A DNA stretch of 50,091 nucleotides. Origin: an uncultured Alphaproteobacteria bacterium. GTDB lineage: Bacteria; Pseudomonadota; Alphaproteobacteria; UBA7985; CAJQQZ01. Below the pieces are notes generated by a model. It had not been told where the DNA came from. It was given only the letters and a program-made list of their open reading frames with translations, and made no database searches. This document shows, piece by piece, positions 26,105-35,917 of the stretch (its first letter is position 1; the number at the start of each line of letters is the position of its first letter). The translations under genes and the position numbers were made by a program. The stretch lies in assembly GCA_905480575.1 (NCBI GenBank), contig CAJQQZ010000164.1, forward strand, positions 1 through 50,091. Reading direction: 5' to 3'.

Positions 26105-28780
26105 ATGTTTGCAGGAATTGCCAAAAAGATTTTTGGCTCTGTTAATGACCGGCAGGTTAAGAAATTGTTGGCGCGCGCCGAAAAAATAAGCGCGCTAGAG
26201 CCACAATATGAGGCCCTAAGCGATGACGATCTGAAAGCTTGCACAGCCCGGTTTCGCGAAAGACTGGCGAACGGCGAAACACTAGATGACGTCATGAATG
26301 AAGCCTTCGCGGTTGTCAGAGAAGCCTCCAAACGTACCCTCGGCCTTCGGCATTTTGATGTCCAAATGGCTGGTGGCATGATCCTCCACGAAGGTATTAT
26401 TGCTGAGATGGCTACAGGTGAAGGTAAAACCCTAACAGCCACACTGCCCGTCTACCTCAATGCCATTGAAGGCAAAGGCGCACACGTCGTCACAGTCAAC
26501 GACTATCTGGCGAAACGTGATGCCGAAGACATGGGTCAGATTTATGGTTTCTTAGGCTTAACAACCGGTGCCATCGTCCCGGGCATGGACGACGATGATC
26601 GCCGGGTAGCCTACGCTTGCGATGTTACTTACGGTACTAACAACGAACTTGGTTTTGACTATTTGCGCGATAACATGAAATTCCGTCTGGACTCCATGGT
26701 CCAGCGAGATTTCAATTTTGGTATTGTTGATGAAGTTGATTCGATCCTCATCGACGAAGCCAGAACGCCTCTAATCATTTCCGGTCCTGCGGAGAATTCT
26801 TCCGACCTCTACCGCGATGTCGACAAAGTCATGCCTGGCATGGTCGAAGCCGACTATGACATGGACGAGAAAGCCCGTTCTATCAACATGACCGAAGAAG
26901 GCATTGAACATGCCGAAGCTTTGCTTGTAGAAGCAGGTCTTATGGAGCAGGACTCAACCCTCTATGACATGCACAACATCGCTTTGTTGCACCATATCAA
27001 CTCTGCGCTGAGAGCCCACAAGCTCTTTACCAAAGACAAGGATTACATGGTCCGGAACGACGAAATCGTCATCATTGACGAGTTCTCCGGACGTGCCATG
27101 GAAGGACGCCGTTTCTCTGAAGGGCTGCATCAAGCCCTTGAGGCCAAAGAAGGTGTTTCAATCCAGGCAGAAAATCATACGCTCGCTTCTATCACTTTCC
27201 AGAATTTCTTCCGCCTCTACCCAAAGCTGGCTGGTATGACCGGTACTGCTTTGACCGAGGCTGGCGAATTCAGCGAAATCTACAATCTGGAAGTCACGGC
27301 GGTTCCAACCAATGAACCCATGATCCGGATCGACGAAGACGACAAGGTTTTCAGAACTGAGCAAGAAAAATACAAAGCGATTGTTGATGAAATCGTAGAA
27401 GCCAGCAAAAAACAGCAACCGGTGCTGGTTGGTACAGTTTCGATTGAGAAATCAGAATTCCTGGCTGGCGAGTTAACCAAGCATGGCATCAAACACTCCG
27501 TTTTGAACGCTCGTTTCCATGAGCAAGAAGCTAATATTATTGCTGAAGCCGGTGTCCCCGGTTCTGTGACAATCGCAACGAACATGGCCGGTCGCGGTAC
27601 TGATATTCAGCTTGGCGGTAACCTAGCCAAACAAATCGAGAATGAAGTCAGCGAAGATGATAGCGACCAGGTAAAGGCTGAGAAAACAGCCAAAATCAAA
27701 GCTGACATCGCTGAACGGAGAAAACAAGTTCTCGAAGCAGGTGGCCTTTATGTGATCGGTACTGAACGTCATGAAAGCCGACGCATCGATAACCAGTTGA
27801 GAGGTCGTTCTGGTCGCCAAGGCGATCCCGGTAGAACACAGTTCTTCCTCAGCCTTCAAGACGATCTGATGAGAATCTTCGGTTCAGACCGCATGGATTC
27901 AATGCTTCAAAAATTGGGCCTTGAAGAGGGTGAAGCCATCGTCCACACCTGGATCAACAAGGCCATCGCCAAAGCTCAAACAAAGGTTGAAGGCCGTAAC
28001 TTCGAAATTCGTAAGAACCTGTTGAAGTACGATGATGTGATGAATGACCAGCGTAAGGTCATCTATGAACAGCGCCGTGATATCATGAAGGCGGACGATG
28101 TGTCGGAGACCGTGACTGACATGCGTCACCAGGCAATCGAAGATGCCATCACTGTCCATATTCCTGCGGGCTCTTATCCTGAGCAGTGGAATACAACTGG
28201 CCTAGAAACATCAATCGAAGATCTATTGGGCTTAGGCTTGCCCGTCGCTGAATGGGCGGCGGAAGAAGGCGTTGCAGACGAAGAGCTTTATGATCGCATC
28301 GTGGCAGAAGCCGACAAACACATGGCTCGTAAAGCAGCCAACTTTGGCCCAGAGACGATGCGTCTTGCCGAGAAATCTATTTTGCTACAGATCCTGGATC
28401 AACAGTGGAAAGAGCATCTGTTGCTCGTCATTCAGCTGCGTGACGGCATTGGCCTCAGAGCTATCGGCCAACGCAATCCACTCAACGAATACAAACAAGA
28501 AAGCTTTGCACTGTTTGAAGAGTTGTTAGGCAACATCCGTAAAACAGTTTGTGTCGTCATTAATCGTATTGAACTGCAGTCAGCAGAAGAGATGGATTAT
28601 CCAGACGACGATGATATCCCTTCACCCGAGACTATTGAACCGGCACAACCCTTTCGCAACCAAGCAGCCGATGAGATCAATCCGAACGACTCTAGCACAT
28701 GGGGTAAAGTGCCAAGAAACGCACCCTGCCCTTGTGGATCAGGTAAGAAGTTCAAACAGTGTCACGGTGCTGTAAGCTAA
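26105..28780 (+). CDS. secA: Preprotein translocase ATPase SecA
   Basis: The motor of Sec-dependent export, acting at the inner membrane with SecYEG. The 891 residues have Walker A ATGEGKT at 103-109 and a DEVD Walker B near 210. The helicase-like NBD2 carries NMAGRGTDI (around 497-505) and the [21 protein letters not shown] segment. A C-terminal zinc-binding SEC-C tail, [13 protein letters not shown], uses C-x-C...CH to bind SecB and phospholipid. The length is standard, and AGGATTAGGG upstream serves as RBS. It is monocistronic by context and converges on accA. Confidence 0.98.
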   Translation: MFAGIAKKIFGSVNDRQVKKLLARAEKISALEPQYEALSDDDLKACTARFRERLANGETLDDVMNEAFAVVREASKRTLGLRHFDVQMAGGMILHEGIIAEMATGEGKTLTATLPVYLNAIEGKGAHVVTVNDYLAKRDAEDMGQIYGFLGLTTGAIVPGMDDDDRRVAYACDVTYGTNNELGFDYLRDNMKFRLDSMVQRDFNFGIVDEVDSILIDEARTPLIISGPAENSSDLYRDVDKVMPGMVEADYDMDEKARSINMTEEGIEHAEALLVEAGLMEQDSTLYDMHNIALLHHINSALRAHKLFTKDKDYMVRNDEIVIIDEFSGRAMEGRRFSEGLHQALEAKEGVSIQAENHTLASITFQNFFRLYPKLAGMTGTALTEAGEFSEIYNLEVTAVPTNEPMIRIDEDDKVFRTEQEKYKAIVDEIVEASKKQQPVLVGTVSIEKSEFLAGELTKHGIKHSVLNARFHEQEANIIAEAGVPGSVTIATNMAGRGTDIQLGGNLAKQIENEVSEDDSDQVKAEKTAKIKADIAERRKQVLEAGGLYVIGTERHESRRIDNQLRGRSGRQGDPGRTQFFLSLQDDLMRIFGSDRMDSMLQKLGLEEGEAIVHTWINKAIAKAQTKVEGRNFEIRKNLLKYDDVMNDQRKVIYEQRRDIMKADDVSETVTDMRHQAIEDAITVHIPAGSYPEQWNTTGLETSIEDLLGLGLPVAEWAAEEGVADEELYDRIVAEADKHMARKAANFGPETMRLAEKSILLQILDQQWKEHLLLVIQLRDGIGLRAIGQRNPLNEYKQESFALFEELLGNIRKTVCVVINRIELQSAEEMDYPDDDDIPSPETIEPAQPFRNQAADEINPNDSSTWGKVPRNAPCPCGSGKKFKQCHGAVS

Positions 28781-28866
28781 AGTTAAAGGCCTCAGCTTAG
28801 CAGCAGAGGAAATACTAACGCCAATGGCTTTTGACTCACCGGGGTTTGTGGACGCGGCGCTTGAGC

Positions 28867-28894
28867 GCAAACTAAAGGCAAGCTTTCAGTTTGC
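28867..28894. terminator. Hairpin between convergent secA and accA
   Basis: GCAAACT-AAAG (28867-28877) pairs with CTTT-C-AGTTTGC (28883-28894), giving an 11-pair stem with one bulge. No T-run follows on either strand, so it may act as a weak bidirectional terminator or an mRNA-end stabiliser. Confidence 0.4.
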
Positions 28895-28911
28895 CCTAGT
28901 ATAAGTTTCGA

Positions 28912-29877
28912 CTACCCAACCAAACCTTCTTGTCCCATTGCCGAGAACTTTTCACGGCGATGGGCTTTCAATTCAGTCTTGCCGAGACCAGAGAGCGAAA
29001 TCAAGCTTTTCTCGATCGTGTCGCCCAAAGCCGCAATGGTTTGTGTAGGATGCCTGTGCGCACCACCCAACGGTTCCTCGACGATGTCATCAATCACTTT
29101 GAGAGATTGAAGATCCTGGGCCGTAATTTTCAACGCGTTCGCCGCATCGACATTGTACTCGCCATCACGCCACAATATCGAGGCACAGCCTTCGGGAGAA
29201 ATCACTGAATAAACCGCGTGTTCCAGCATCACGACATGATTGGCCGCCGCAATCGCAATGGCCCCGCCAGAGCCGCCTTCACCAATCACAGTAGAAATCA
29301 TCGGCACCTGTAGATTGAGGCAAGTTTGGATAGATCTTGCGATAGCCTCTGCCTGACCACGTTCTTCAGCACCGACACCAGGATAAGCGCCCGCGGTATC
29401 AACAAAGGTTAGAACGGGAAGGCCAAAACGGTCCGCCATCTCCATCAAACGAATGGCTTTACGATAGCCCTCAGGCCGTGTCATGCCAAAATTATGTTTC
29501 ATCCGGCTGGCCATATCGCGGCCCTTTTCCTGGCCCATCGCGATGACAGATTGGCCCCTGAAACGCCCGATACCGCCAACTAGCGCGTGATCTTCAGCGT
29601 AAGCACGGTCACCAGCCAAAGGCATGAAATCATCAATCAATCCGTTGATGAAATCCTGACTATGCGGCCGATCTGGGTGTCTCGCTATCTGAGTTTTCTG
29701 CCAAGCCGTTAGATTTGTGTAGGCCGATTTAAGCTGTTTGTCGATTTTCGCCTGCAGCTTCGTGACTTCGTCAGCAATGTTAAAATCTTCGCTGTCGGAC
29801 AAACGCCGCAGCTCATGAATCTTACTTTCAAGTTCTACAACGGGGCGTTCAAAGTCCAAAATGTGCAAACTGCTCAT
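28912..29877 (-). CDS. accA: Acetyl-CoA carboxylase carboxyltransferase alpha subunit
   Basis: The alpha subunit of the carboxyltransferase that makes malonyl-CoA for fatty-acid synthesis, working with AccD. The 321 residues show the N-terminal LDFERPVVELESKI. The crotonase-fold core includes HNFGMTRPEGYRKAIRLM, DTAGAYPGVGAEERGQAEAIA and EGGSGGAIAIA; the SPEGCASILWRD segment follows. The length is typical. It lies downstream of xerD on the same strand, an order common in alphaproteobacteria. Confidence 0.97.
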   Translation of the reverse strand: MSSLHILDFERPVVELESKIHELRRLSDSEDFNIADEVTKLQAKIDKQLKSAYTNLTAWQKTQIARHPDRPHSQDFINGLIDDFMPLAGDRAYAEDHALVGGIGRFRGQSVIAMGQEKGRDMASRMKHNFGMTRPEGYRKAIRLMEMADRFGLPVLTFVDTAGAYPGVGAEERGQAEAIARSIQTCLNLQVPMISTVIGEGGSGGAIAIAAANHVVMLEHAVYSVISPEGCASILWRDGEYNVDAANALKITAQDLQSLKVIDDIVEEPLGGAHRHPTQTIAALGDTIEKSLISLSGLGKTELKAHRREKFSAMGQEGLVG

Positions 29878-29990
29878 AGTCTAAATCTTACTCTTAGTAT
29901 TGAGGGACTGAGTTAGGCATGACGGAGGAGAAATTCAAATAGATTGAATTAAAACTTTGGTGCCTGCTCTAACTTTTGCACAGACAAAGA

Positions 29991-30908
29991 TCAACCGGAT
30001 TTCGACCGCGACGCCAAAGGATGGTGCTCTTGAACCAATTTTTGTAATCGCGAATCCAACACATGTGTGTAAATCTGAGTCGTTGAGATATCTGCATGCC
30101 CCAGCATCTTTTGTACAATCCTGAGGTCGGCGCCGTTGGCCAAAAGGTGGCTGGCAAAAGCATGACGCAGAACGTGCGGCGACACCTTCTTGGGTTCTAA
30201 ACCCGCCTGTGACGCTGCTTCTTTCAACAACTGGCCGAACCGCTGTCTCGTCAAACGGCCTTCTGCTCCGCTTGAAGGGAACAGCCAAGGTGATTCTATT
30301 CCAGCTTTCAAGAATCGAACTCGCAAGGGCAAATAGCGCGAAAGTGCATTCCGAGCCGCCGATCCCACTGGAACCAAACGCTCCTTGTCACCCTTGCCCT
30401 TTACCAGCAGCAACTGAGGATCTCGAGATACAGCTGCCAATGGCAGGCCGACCAGTTCACTGACCCTCAAACCCGTTGCGTACAAAAGCTCGATCAAAAG
30501 AAAAAGTCGCATTGCCTCAGGGCTGCCTTTTTCATCCGCCTCTTTGCGAACGAAAGTCAACAAACTCTCGATTTCTTTTTCAGACATAACCTTCGGTAAC
30601 GAGCGCCCTTGCTTAGGGCTTTCAATCCGATCTACCGGATTGTCTTCTCTTAAGCCCTCATCCAAAAGAAAGCGATAGAATTGGCGGAGACTGGACAAAC
30701 GTCGCGCAACCGTGCGTTCCGACACACCCTCTTTCTTTTGATGGCTGAAATAGGCCCTCAAGTGTTCCGTTTGTGCGGACTTCAGAGCACCCAGTTTTTT
30801 GTGGGACAGGAAGTCCGATACAGAGACCAAGTCCCGAGTGTAAGCTTCGACGGTGTTTTTTGCGGCACCGCGCTCAGCAACAAGCATCTCTAGAAATAGC
30901 TCTAACAC
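29991..30908 (-). CDS. xerD: Tyrosine recombinase XerD
   Basis: A site-specific recombinase that resolves chromosome dimers at dif with XerC. From the GTG at 30908 it is 305 residues. The N-terminal SAM-like core-binding domain spans about 5-90. The catalytic domain includes ATGLRVSEL (Arg), HVLRHAFASHLL (His-x-x-Arg), LGHADISTTQIYTHV (His and the nucleophile Tyr). The frame is open further upstream to 31025, but that stretch overlaps the small membrane gene and is unlike XerD. The GTG lies two bases beyond that gene's stop, so coupling is likely. Confidence 0.92.
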   Translation of the reverse strand: MLELFLEMLVAERGAAKNTVEAYTRDLVSVSDFLSHKKLGALKSAQTEHLRAYFSHQKKEGVSERTVARRLSSLRQFYRFLLDEGLREDNPVDRIESPKQGRSLPKVMSEKEIESLLTFVRKEADEKGSPEAMRLFLLIELLYATGLRVSELVGLPLAAVSRDPQLLLVKGKGDKERLVPVGSAARNALSRYLPLRVRFLKAGIESPWLFPSSGAEGRLTRQRFGQLLKEAASQAGLEPKKVSPHVLRHAFASHLLANGADLRIVQKMLGHADISTTQIYTHVLDSRLQKLVQEHHPLASRSKSG

Positions 30909-30912
30909 CCCC

Positions 30913-31098
30913 CTAATCCACTGGCTGCGGTACGTTAAGTCCTTCAAATGTTTCAGGAGGTAAAATTTTCTCGATCTTCCGCAGCGGTGGCGGCATGTCC
31001 CACGAATAAACGATAGCACCGGCAAAAGCCCCCACCAGCAGCAGAATTATAAGGATGAAAATCCAGATGCCAGATGATTGTTTACGGCGACGGGGCAA
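30913..31098 (-). CDS. Small single-pass membrane protein ahead of xerD
   Basis: A 61-residue protein with a basic N-terminus (MPRRRKQS), one membrane helix at about 11-32 and a Pro-rich C-terminal tail. There is no known family. It looks real because the hydropathy is clean, it begins after a divergent promoter region, and its stop abuts the xerD GTG with the purine-rich GGATTAGGGG stretch spanning both. Confidence 0.55.
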   Translation of the reverse strand: MPRRRKQSSGIWIFILIILLLVGAFAGAIVYSWDMPPPLRKIEKILPPETFEGLNVPQPVD

Positions 31099-31288
31099 AG
31101 CTTAAACTTTCTTGGTTCACGGGTGATTTCAGGGCAACGGTCACGGAATAAGGGATTTTACAGGTTTCAACAGCGAGTCCGCAATTGAAAAAGTGCATGG
31201 AGTGCCTTACAGGCCATTGGAAAATGACGTTAAAGCGCCTATTTAGAGCTTTCGCAAAGATCTGCGGTAATCAGGTTAGTAGAACCAC

Positions 31289-31843
31289 GTGAGTAAAAAA
31301 TCCGACATAGCTTTGATACAGAAGAAGCTGGACAAGACCATCGTCTTGGTCGGGTTGATGGGCTGCGGGAAATCCTCCCTAGGCAGGCGCTTGGCTGAAC
31401 GCATTGAACTGCCATTTGCCGATGCCGATTCCGCGATTGAGGAAGCCGCAGGCGCAACGATACCCGAAATTTTTGAGCAGCATGGCGAGGCCTTCTTCCG
31501 TGACGGCGAAAGAAGGGTAATTCAGCGCATCCTCGGTGAAAAACCTCTCGTGCTTGCAACTGGCGGCGGTGCCTTCATCGATCCCGAAACGAGAAAAGCC
31601 ATCAAAGAGCAATCTTTGTCTGTATGGATCAAAGCTGACCTCGATCTATTGGTCAAGAGAACCGCTAAGCGAAACAACCGCCCTTTGCTAAAACAAGGGA
31701 AGCCGCGGGAAATTTTGGCTAACCTCATTCAAAAACGCCACCCGTTCTACGGCACGGCTGATGTGACCGTGGAAAGCGTAGATGGCCCTCACGAGCGAAC
31801 TTTAACAAAACTTTTACGAGCCATAGCGGCGGAGTTGGGATGA
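31289..31843 (+). CDS. aroK: Shikimate kinase
   Basis: Phosphorylates shikimate in aromatic amino-acid synthesis. In 184 residues it has the Walker A GLMGCGKSS (about 19-27), the shikimate-binding DADSAIE segment (near 46), ATGGGAF near 91 and the lid arginine region KRNNRPLL near 129. The start is GTG. It overlaps the aroB start by four bases, so the two enzymes are translationally coupled. It is divergent from the xerD operon across about 190 bases. Confidence 0.95.
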   Translation: MSKKSDIALIQKKLDKTIVLVGLMGCGKSSLGRRLAERIELPFADADSAIEEAAGATIPEIFEQHGEAFFRDGERRVIQRILGEKPLVLATGGGAFIDPETRKAIKEQSLSVWIKADLDLLVKRTAKRNNRPLLKQGKPREILANLIQKRHPFYGTADVTVESVDGPHERTLTKLLRAIAAELG

Positions 31844-32952
31844 CAAAAACGCGGAACGAAATCACAGTCGATCTTGGAGACCGTTCTTACCCCATCATCA
31901 CCAAAGCTGGCTTGTTGTCTGAAGCTGGAGATCTGCTGGAACCTTTGGTTGCTTCGCGACGGCTGTTCATTATCGCCGATCAAAATGTCTATGACCTCCA
32001 CGGTAGTCAATTGAAACAAGCTCTCGACAAGTCATCTTTTGAGCAAGTATGGATAACGGTACCGGCTGGAGAATCTTCCAAAGGTTGGTCCCAGTTTACG
32101 CGCCTTTGCGAAGAACTGTTGAGCGCTAGGATTGAGCGATCTGACACCGTCATTGCTTTTGGTGGCGGCGTCATTGGAGACTTAGCTGGCTATGTTGCGG
32201 CGTCGGTCCTGCGTGGCGTCAACTTTGTCCAAATTCCAACCTCTCTGCTAGCCCAAGTTGACAGCTCCGTTGGTGGAAAAACTGGTATTAACACGCCACA
32301 AGGCAAGAACTTGGTCGGCGCATTTTACCAGCCAAAAGCTGTGTTCATTGATCTCTCTGTCTTAGAAACCCTACCCAATCGTGAATTGCTGGCGGGTTAT
32401 GCCGAGGTCGTAAAATACGGCCTGATCCGCGACTACGCTTTCTTTGAATGGTTGGAGCAAAAGGCCGCCGAAATGCTTGGTGGCGATTTAGATCTGCTGC
32501 AACATGCCATCATGCGCTCTTGTGAAGTTAAAGCCGAAGTCGTCTCCGCTGATGAGCGTGAGGGCGGAGTGCGCGGTCTCCTTAATCTAGGACATACTTT
32601 TGGTCATGCCTATGAAGCTGAAATGGGCTACGATGGACGACTGCTGCATGGTGAGGCTGTTGCCATTGGCACCCGCCTAGCCGCAGAAAGTTCCGTCCGC
32701 CACGGATGGATGGAACGCCAGGAAGCAACGCGTATCGAACAACACTTTCAATCACTCGGGCTAAACTGTGATTTTAGTGCTTACGATGGCACACACGTCA
32801 CTGTCGCAGCGCTGATGGATCACATGACTCGAGACAAAAAAGTAAAAGGCGGACAGTCTACTTTTGTTATGCTTTCCCGCATAGGAGAAGCCTTTTTGAC
32901 CAAAGAAGTCGACAAAGATATGGTTTCGACCCTGCTTTCGGAAACGCTGTAA
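31840..32952 (+). CDS. aroB: 3-Dehydroquinate synthase
   Basis: Converts DAHP to 3-dehydroquinate, the second step of the shikimate pathway, using NAD and a divalent metal. The 370 residues contain the NAD-binding GGGVIGDLAGYVAA (near 107-120), the PTSLLAQVDSSVGGKTGIN segment (near 132-150), and the metal ligands in NLGHTFGHAYE (around 250-260) and LLHGEAVAIG (around 268-277). The length is normal. It forms an operon with aroK and probably with the CorC-like gene two bases after its stop. Confidence 0.97.
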   Translation: MTKTRNEITVDLGDRSYPIITKAGLLSEAGDLLEPLVASRRLFIIADQNVYDLHGSQLKQALDKSSFEQVWITVPAGESSKGWSQFTRLCEELLSARIERSDTVIAFGGGVIGDLAGYVAASVLRGVNFVQIPTSLLAQVDSSVGGKTGINTPQGKNLVGAFYQPKAVFIDLSVLETLPNRELLAGYAEVVKYGLIRDYAFFEWLEQKAAEMLGGDLDLLQHAIMRSCEVKAEVVSADEREGGVRGLLNLGHTFGHAYEAEMGYDGRLLHGEAVAIGTRLAAESSVRHGWMERQEATRIEQHFQSLGLNCDFSAYDGTHVTVAALMDHMTRDKKVKGGQSTFVMLSRIGEAFLTKEVDKDMVSTLLSETL

Positions 32953-32954
32953 GC

Positions 32955-34256
32955 ATGCTTGAAAACCTTACAGTTTTTTTGACAAGCTACTGGGATGAGA
33001 TCGTCACGATCGTCGCGATCGTCGCCCTTCTGACCCTTTCTGCGTTCTTCTCAGGCTCAGAAACCGCGCTAACAGCCGCCTCTAAACCACGCATTCACAC
33101 CTTAGAAAGACGCGGCAGTCGAAGGGCGAGCATCGTTAACCTTCTTTGGAAAGATCAGGACAGATTGCTCAGTGCCATATTGCTCGGCAATAACTTGGTT
33201 AATATTTTGGCGTCGGCCCTTGCCACATCTCTCCTTCTTAAAGCATTTGGTGATGCAGGCGTTCTTATCGCAACGCTGATTATGACACTTACTATCGTAA
33301 TTTTCTCCGAAGTTTTGCCGAAAACCTACGCCCTGCTCCACGCTGACCGGGTTGCACTGGTTATCGCGCCGACAATGAAGAAAATTGTCTTGTTGCTTAA
33401 ACCCTTCACGACCATCGTTAGAATTATTGTTCGCGGATTGATTAAGGTCTTTGGCTTGACACATGCCGCTGATCATGAGGACGCGGCGGAAGAAGAATTG
33501 CGCGGCGCCATTGAGCTTCACGCGGCGAACAATCAAGAGGAAAAGCGTGAAGCGAAACATATGCTTCATTCAATCCTAGACCTCGACGAGATATCGCTAG
33601 AAGAAATCATGACCCACCGCAGCTCCGTTGATCTTATCGATATCGAGCTATCACCAGAAGAAACGGTGGCCGCGGTCCTCAACAGCTCCTATACGCGCCT
33701 CCCTCTTTACAGTGGAGACCCTGACAACATCATTGGTGTTGTCCATGCAAAGGGCCTACTTCGCGCTATCCAGGAACTCAACGGTGATCTCAGCAAACTC
33801 AATTTGAAGAAGATTGCGACCCCGACTTGGTTTGTACCGGAAACCACCTCCCTGCTTGATCAGCTTGAGGCTTTCCAATCTCGCAAAGAACATTTCGCGG
33901 TTGTGATCGACGAGTATGGCACCGTTCAGGGGATAGTAACACTGGAAGACATTCTCGAAGAAATCGTTGGCGAAATCGATGACGAGCACGATACTATGAC
34001 GGCCGGTGTCGCACCTCAGAAGGACGGGACTGTCATAGCAGAAGGCATCGTTACCATCCGCGATCTTAACCGGCAATTTGATTGGCTGCTGCCTGACGAA
34101 GAGGCCGCCACGATTGCTGGCCTGGTTCTCTATGAGGCGCGCCATATTCCAAATGTTGGTCAGATATTTGATTTCCACGGGTTCCGATTTGAAATCCTTG
34201 AACGCCAGCGTAATCAGATTACATCCCTAAAAATCACTCCTCCGAAACGTTCGTGA
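32955..34256 (+). CDS. CNNM/CorC-family (HlyC/CorC) transporter-associated protein
   Basis: A 433-residue membrane protein. An N-terminal CNNM/DUF21 domain with about four membrane segments (about 15-175; FFSGSETALTAASKPRIH is diagnostic) is followed by two CBS domains (about 205-330; MTHRSSVDLID..., VVIDEYGTVQGIVTLEDILEEIVGEI). A C-terminal CorC_HlyC domain completes it (about 350-430). Family members act in Mg2+/Co2+ efflux or resistance; the older 'haemolysin' label is misleading. It starts two bases after aroB and is likely cotranscribed. Confidence 0.9.
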   Translation: MLENLTVFLTSYWDEIVTIVAIVALLTLSAFFSGSETALTAASKPRIHTLERRGSRRASIVNLLWKDQDRLLSAILLGNNLVNILASALATSLLLKAFGDAGVLIATLIMTLTIVIFSEVLPKTYALLHADRVALVIAPTMKKIVLLLKPFTTIVRIIVRGLIKVFGLTHAADHEDAAEEELRGAIELHAANNQEEKREAKHMLHSILDLDEISLEEIMTHRSSVDLIDIELSPEETVAAVLNSSYTRLPLYSGDPDNIIGVVHAKGLLRAIQELNGDLSKLNLKKIATPTWFVPETTSLLDQLEAFQSRKEHFAVVIDEYGTVQGIVTLEDILEEIVGEIDDEHDTMTAGVAPQKDGTVIAEGIVTIRDLNRQFDWLLPDEEAATIAGLVLYEARHIPNVGQIFDFHGFRFEILERQRNQITSLKITPPKRS

Positions 34257-34283
34257 ACTCGGATCAAATTCAGGACTTAATCA

Positions 34284-34865
34284 ATGCCTCTTTCAAAGCC
34301 TGCTAAGAGAAAACATCTGCATAGCCGTAACTATTCCTTCGCGGGCTATGAACGCGAAGACGGCTTGTTCGACATTGAGGGTCATATGACCGACACAAAG
34401 ACCTATAGCTTTGATTCGACATTTCGCGGGCATGTTGCGGCGGGCGAACCCATTCATGACATGTGGATTCGCATGACCATCAACGATTCTTTGGAAGTCA
34501 TCGACGTGGAGGCCAAAACGGTGTCAGGCCCCCACGCGATCTGCCCCGCGATCAACGATCAATATAAAGCAATCATTGGCACGCGTTTGGTTGCCGGATG
34601 GAACCATCAAGTAAGAAAGGCAGTTTCCGGCGTTCATGGCTGCACTCATCTAACAGACATGTTGCGCAACATGGGAACAGTCGCCTATCAAACCATGTGG
34701 CCAACCCTCAACAGAAAAGCCAATGAAAAGCGGGCTGCCAATCCCGACAAAGAACGCAGCCGTCCCCTATTGCTCAACACCTGTCATGCCTATGCAAGCG
34801 ACAGCGAAATCGTCGAGCGGGATTGGCCTGAGTATTACACCGGTGACACAGCCAAAGCTGACTAA
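34284..34865 (+). CDS. DUF2889 domain-containing protein
   Basis: A 193-residue protein with DUF2889 features: LHSRNYSFAGYEREDGLFDIEGHMTDTK near 11-38, a beta-rich middle (HDMWIRMTIND), a C/H-containing loop (SGPHAICPAIN) and VHGCTHLTDML near 118-128. The function is unknown. In some genomes it neighbours aromatic-compound degradation genes, but here it trails the aro-corC operon by 27 bases. Its 3' end overlaps the convergent bolA by four bases. Confidence 0.85.
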   Translation: MPLSKPAKRKHLHSRNYSFAGYEREDGLFDIEGHMTDTKTYSFDSTFRGHVAAGEPIHDMWIRMTINDSLEVIDVEAKTVSGPHAICPAINDQYKAIIGTRLVAGWNHQVRKAVSGVHGCTHLTDMLRNMGTVAYQTMWPTLNRKANEKRAANPDKERSRPLLLNTCHAYASDSEIVERDWPEYYTGDTAKAD

Positions 34866-35122
34866 ACTTTGCTAACCTTCAGCTGAAGCGCATGAACAGG
34901 GCCCGTCAGTTCCTCTGACAGAACTTTGTTGACCGCCCGCTGCTGTGCAACTCTATTTAACCCATCAAAAGCATCCCCGGCGATCTCCACATAAAAATGG
35001 GTTTCCCCTTCTGGTTTGGCACCGATGTGCCCCGCATGCAAATGCGAGTCATCTCTCACAATAAGCTTTGCAGGTTGAAAAGCTTCTTGTAGTTTTTTTT
35101 CGATTGTTGCTGCTACTGTCAT
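34862..35122 (-). CDS. BolA family protein
   Basis: An 86-residue BolA-like protein. It shows the class-II-KH-like fold signature (I-x-x-KLQEAFQPAKLIVRDDSHLHAGH) and the C-terminal LSEELTGPVHALQLKV. BolA proteins work with monothiol glutaredoxins in Fe-S handling and in transcriptional regulation. Placement divergent from the J-domain protein and upstream of cobS/cobT is a recurring alphaproteobacterial arrangement. Confidence 0.93.
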   Translation of the reverse strand: MTVAATIEKKLQEAFQPAKLIVRDDSHLHAGHIGAKPEGETHFYVEIAGDAFDGLNRVAQQRAVNKVLSEELTGPVHALQLKVSKV

Positions 35123-35203
35123 TTCTCGGCTTCACAAGTTGATCACGACTCGATATCATGGGCGCTCTTCAAAACCAAGCCTTCAAAACAAAGGACCAAA
35201 ATC

Positions 35204-35791
35204 TTGGCGCGCCGCAGCTCAATCAAGGACGATCTCCTGAATGCCCCTTTTGGCAAACCAGTGTCAAAAGAACGACTTTGTGACGCCGACGATTGCGAAG
35301 AATTGGGTGAACACCGCGCACCAAAGAGCAAACAGCAGCTCAATGAGTACTATTGGTTCTGCATAAAACATATCCAGGAATACAATAAATCCTGGAATTT
35401 CTATGAGGGCATGACCCCTGGCGAGATAGAAAGTCACCGCAAGGCGGACACGACGTGGCAGCGACCAACCTGGAACACGCGTTCTGGTAAAGTAGGCCAA
35501 GCCAGCCTCGGCGCCGATTCAGTTGCCGATCCCTTAGGTATTTTGGGGAATGAAGCCGACATTGCCCGAGTGAAGAGAGAACATCTCTATAAGTCGCTGA
35601 CCGGTGTGCAAAAGCGCGGCTTAGATCTGCTGAATCTAGAGGCCCCCTGTACAGCAGAGGAAGTCAAAAAGGCTTACAAAGAAATGGTCAAGCGGTACCA
35701 CCCTGACTTAAATCAAGACGATCCCGATGCAGAAGAACGGCTAAAAGAAATCAACGAAGCCTTCGCAGCTCTCAAAAAGGGTATCCACTAA
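35204..35791 (+). CDS. J-domain protein with N-terminal Cys/His motif
   Basis: A 195-residue protein with a C-terminal J domain (about 135-190) that has HPD in VKRYHPDLN. This would stimulate a DnaK ATPase. The N-terminal part carries a conserved-looking pattern C-x4-C...H-x-AP...WFC-x2-H (about 26-65) that may bind zinc. It lacks the Gly/Phe and CxxCxGxG parts of DnaJ, so it is a specialised type-III J protein with an unknown client. The start is TTG, with no alternative ATG upstream. Confidence 0.85.
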   Translation: MARRSSIKDDLLNAPFGKPVSKERLCDADDCEELGEHRAPKSKQQLNEYYWFCIKHIQEYNKSWNFYEGMTPGEIESHRKADTTWQRPTWNTRSGKVGQASLGADSVADPLGILGNEADIARVKREHLYKSLTGVQKRGLDLLNLEAPCTAEEVKKAYKEMVKRYHPDLNQDDPDAEERLKEINEAFAALKKGIH

Positions 35792-35807
35792 CGCCTTTTG
35801 CAGTTTC

Positions 35808-35828
35808 TTTTGCAAGGAATTTGCAAAA
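35808..35828. repeat. Short inverted repeat before cobS
   Basis: TTTTGCA (35808-35814) and TGCAAAA (35822-35828) can form a seven-pair stem with a seven-base loop, 17 bases after the J-protein stop. No T-run follows, so terminator activity is doubtful. The remaining roughly 90 bases to cobS show no cobalamin riboswitch. Confidence 0.3.
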
Positions 35829-35917
35829 AGTGGCTGTACCCATGGGACTACAAGCTCTAGTATGAACAGCGTTGATTCTCTCAACGAGGCTAAATTCACC
35901 AACAAGGATAAGTAGTT

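Noticed and set aside
33000-33030. Near-tandem GATCGTC repeats
   Set aside because: They encode the repeated Ile-Val-Thr/Ala pattern of the first CorC-like membrane helix. Only three units occur, explained by coding.
35792-35917. Cobalamin riboswitch before cobS
   Set aside because: The gap is only 126 bases, shorter than a B12 riboswitch, and shows no B12-box-like sequence.
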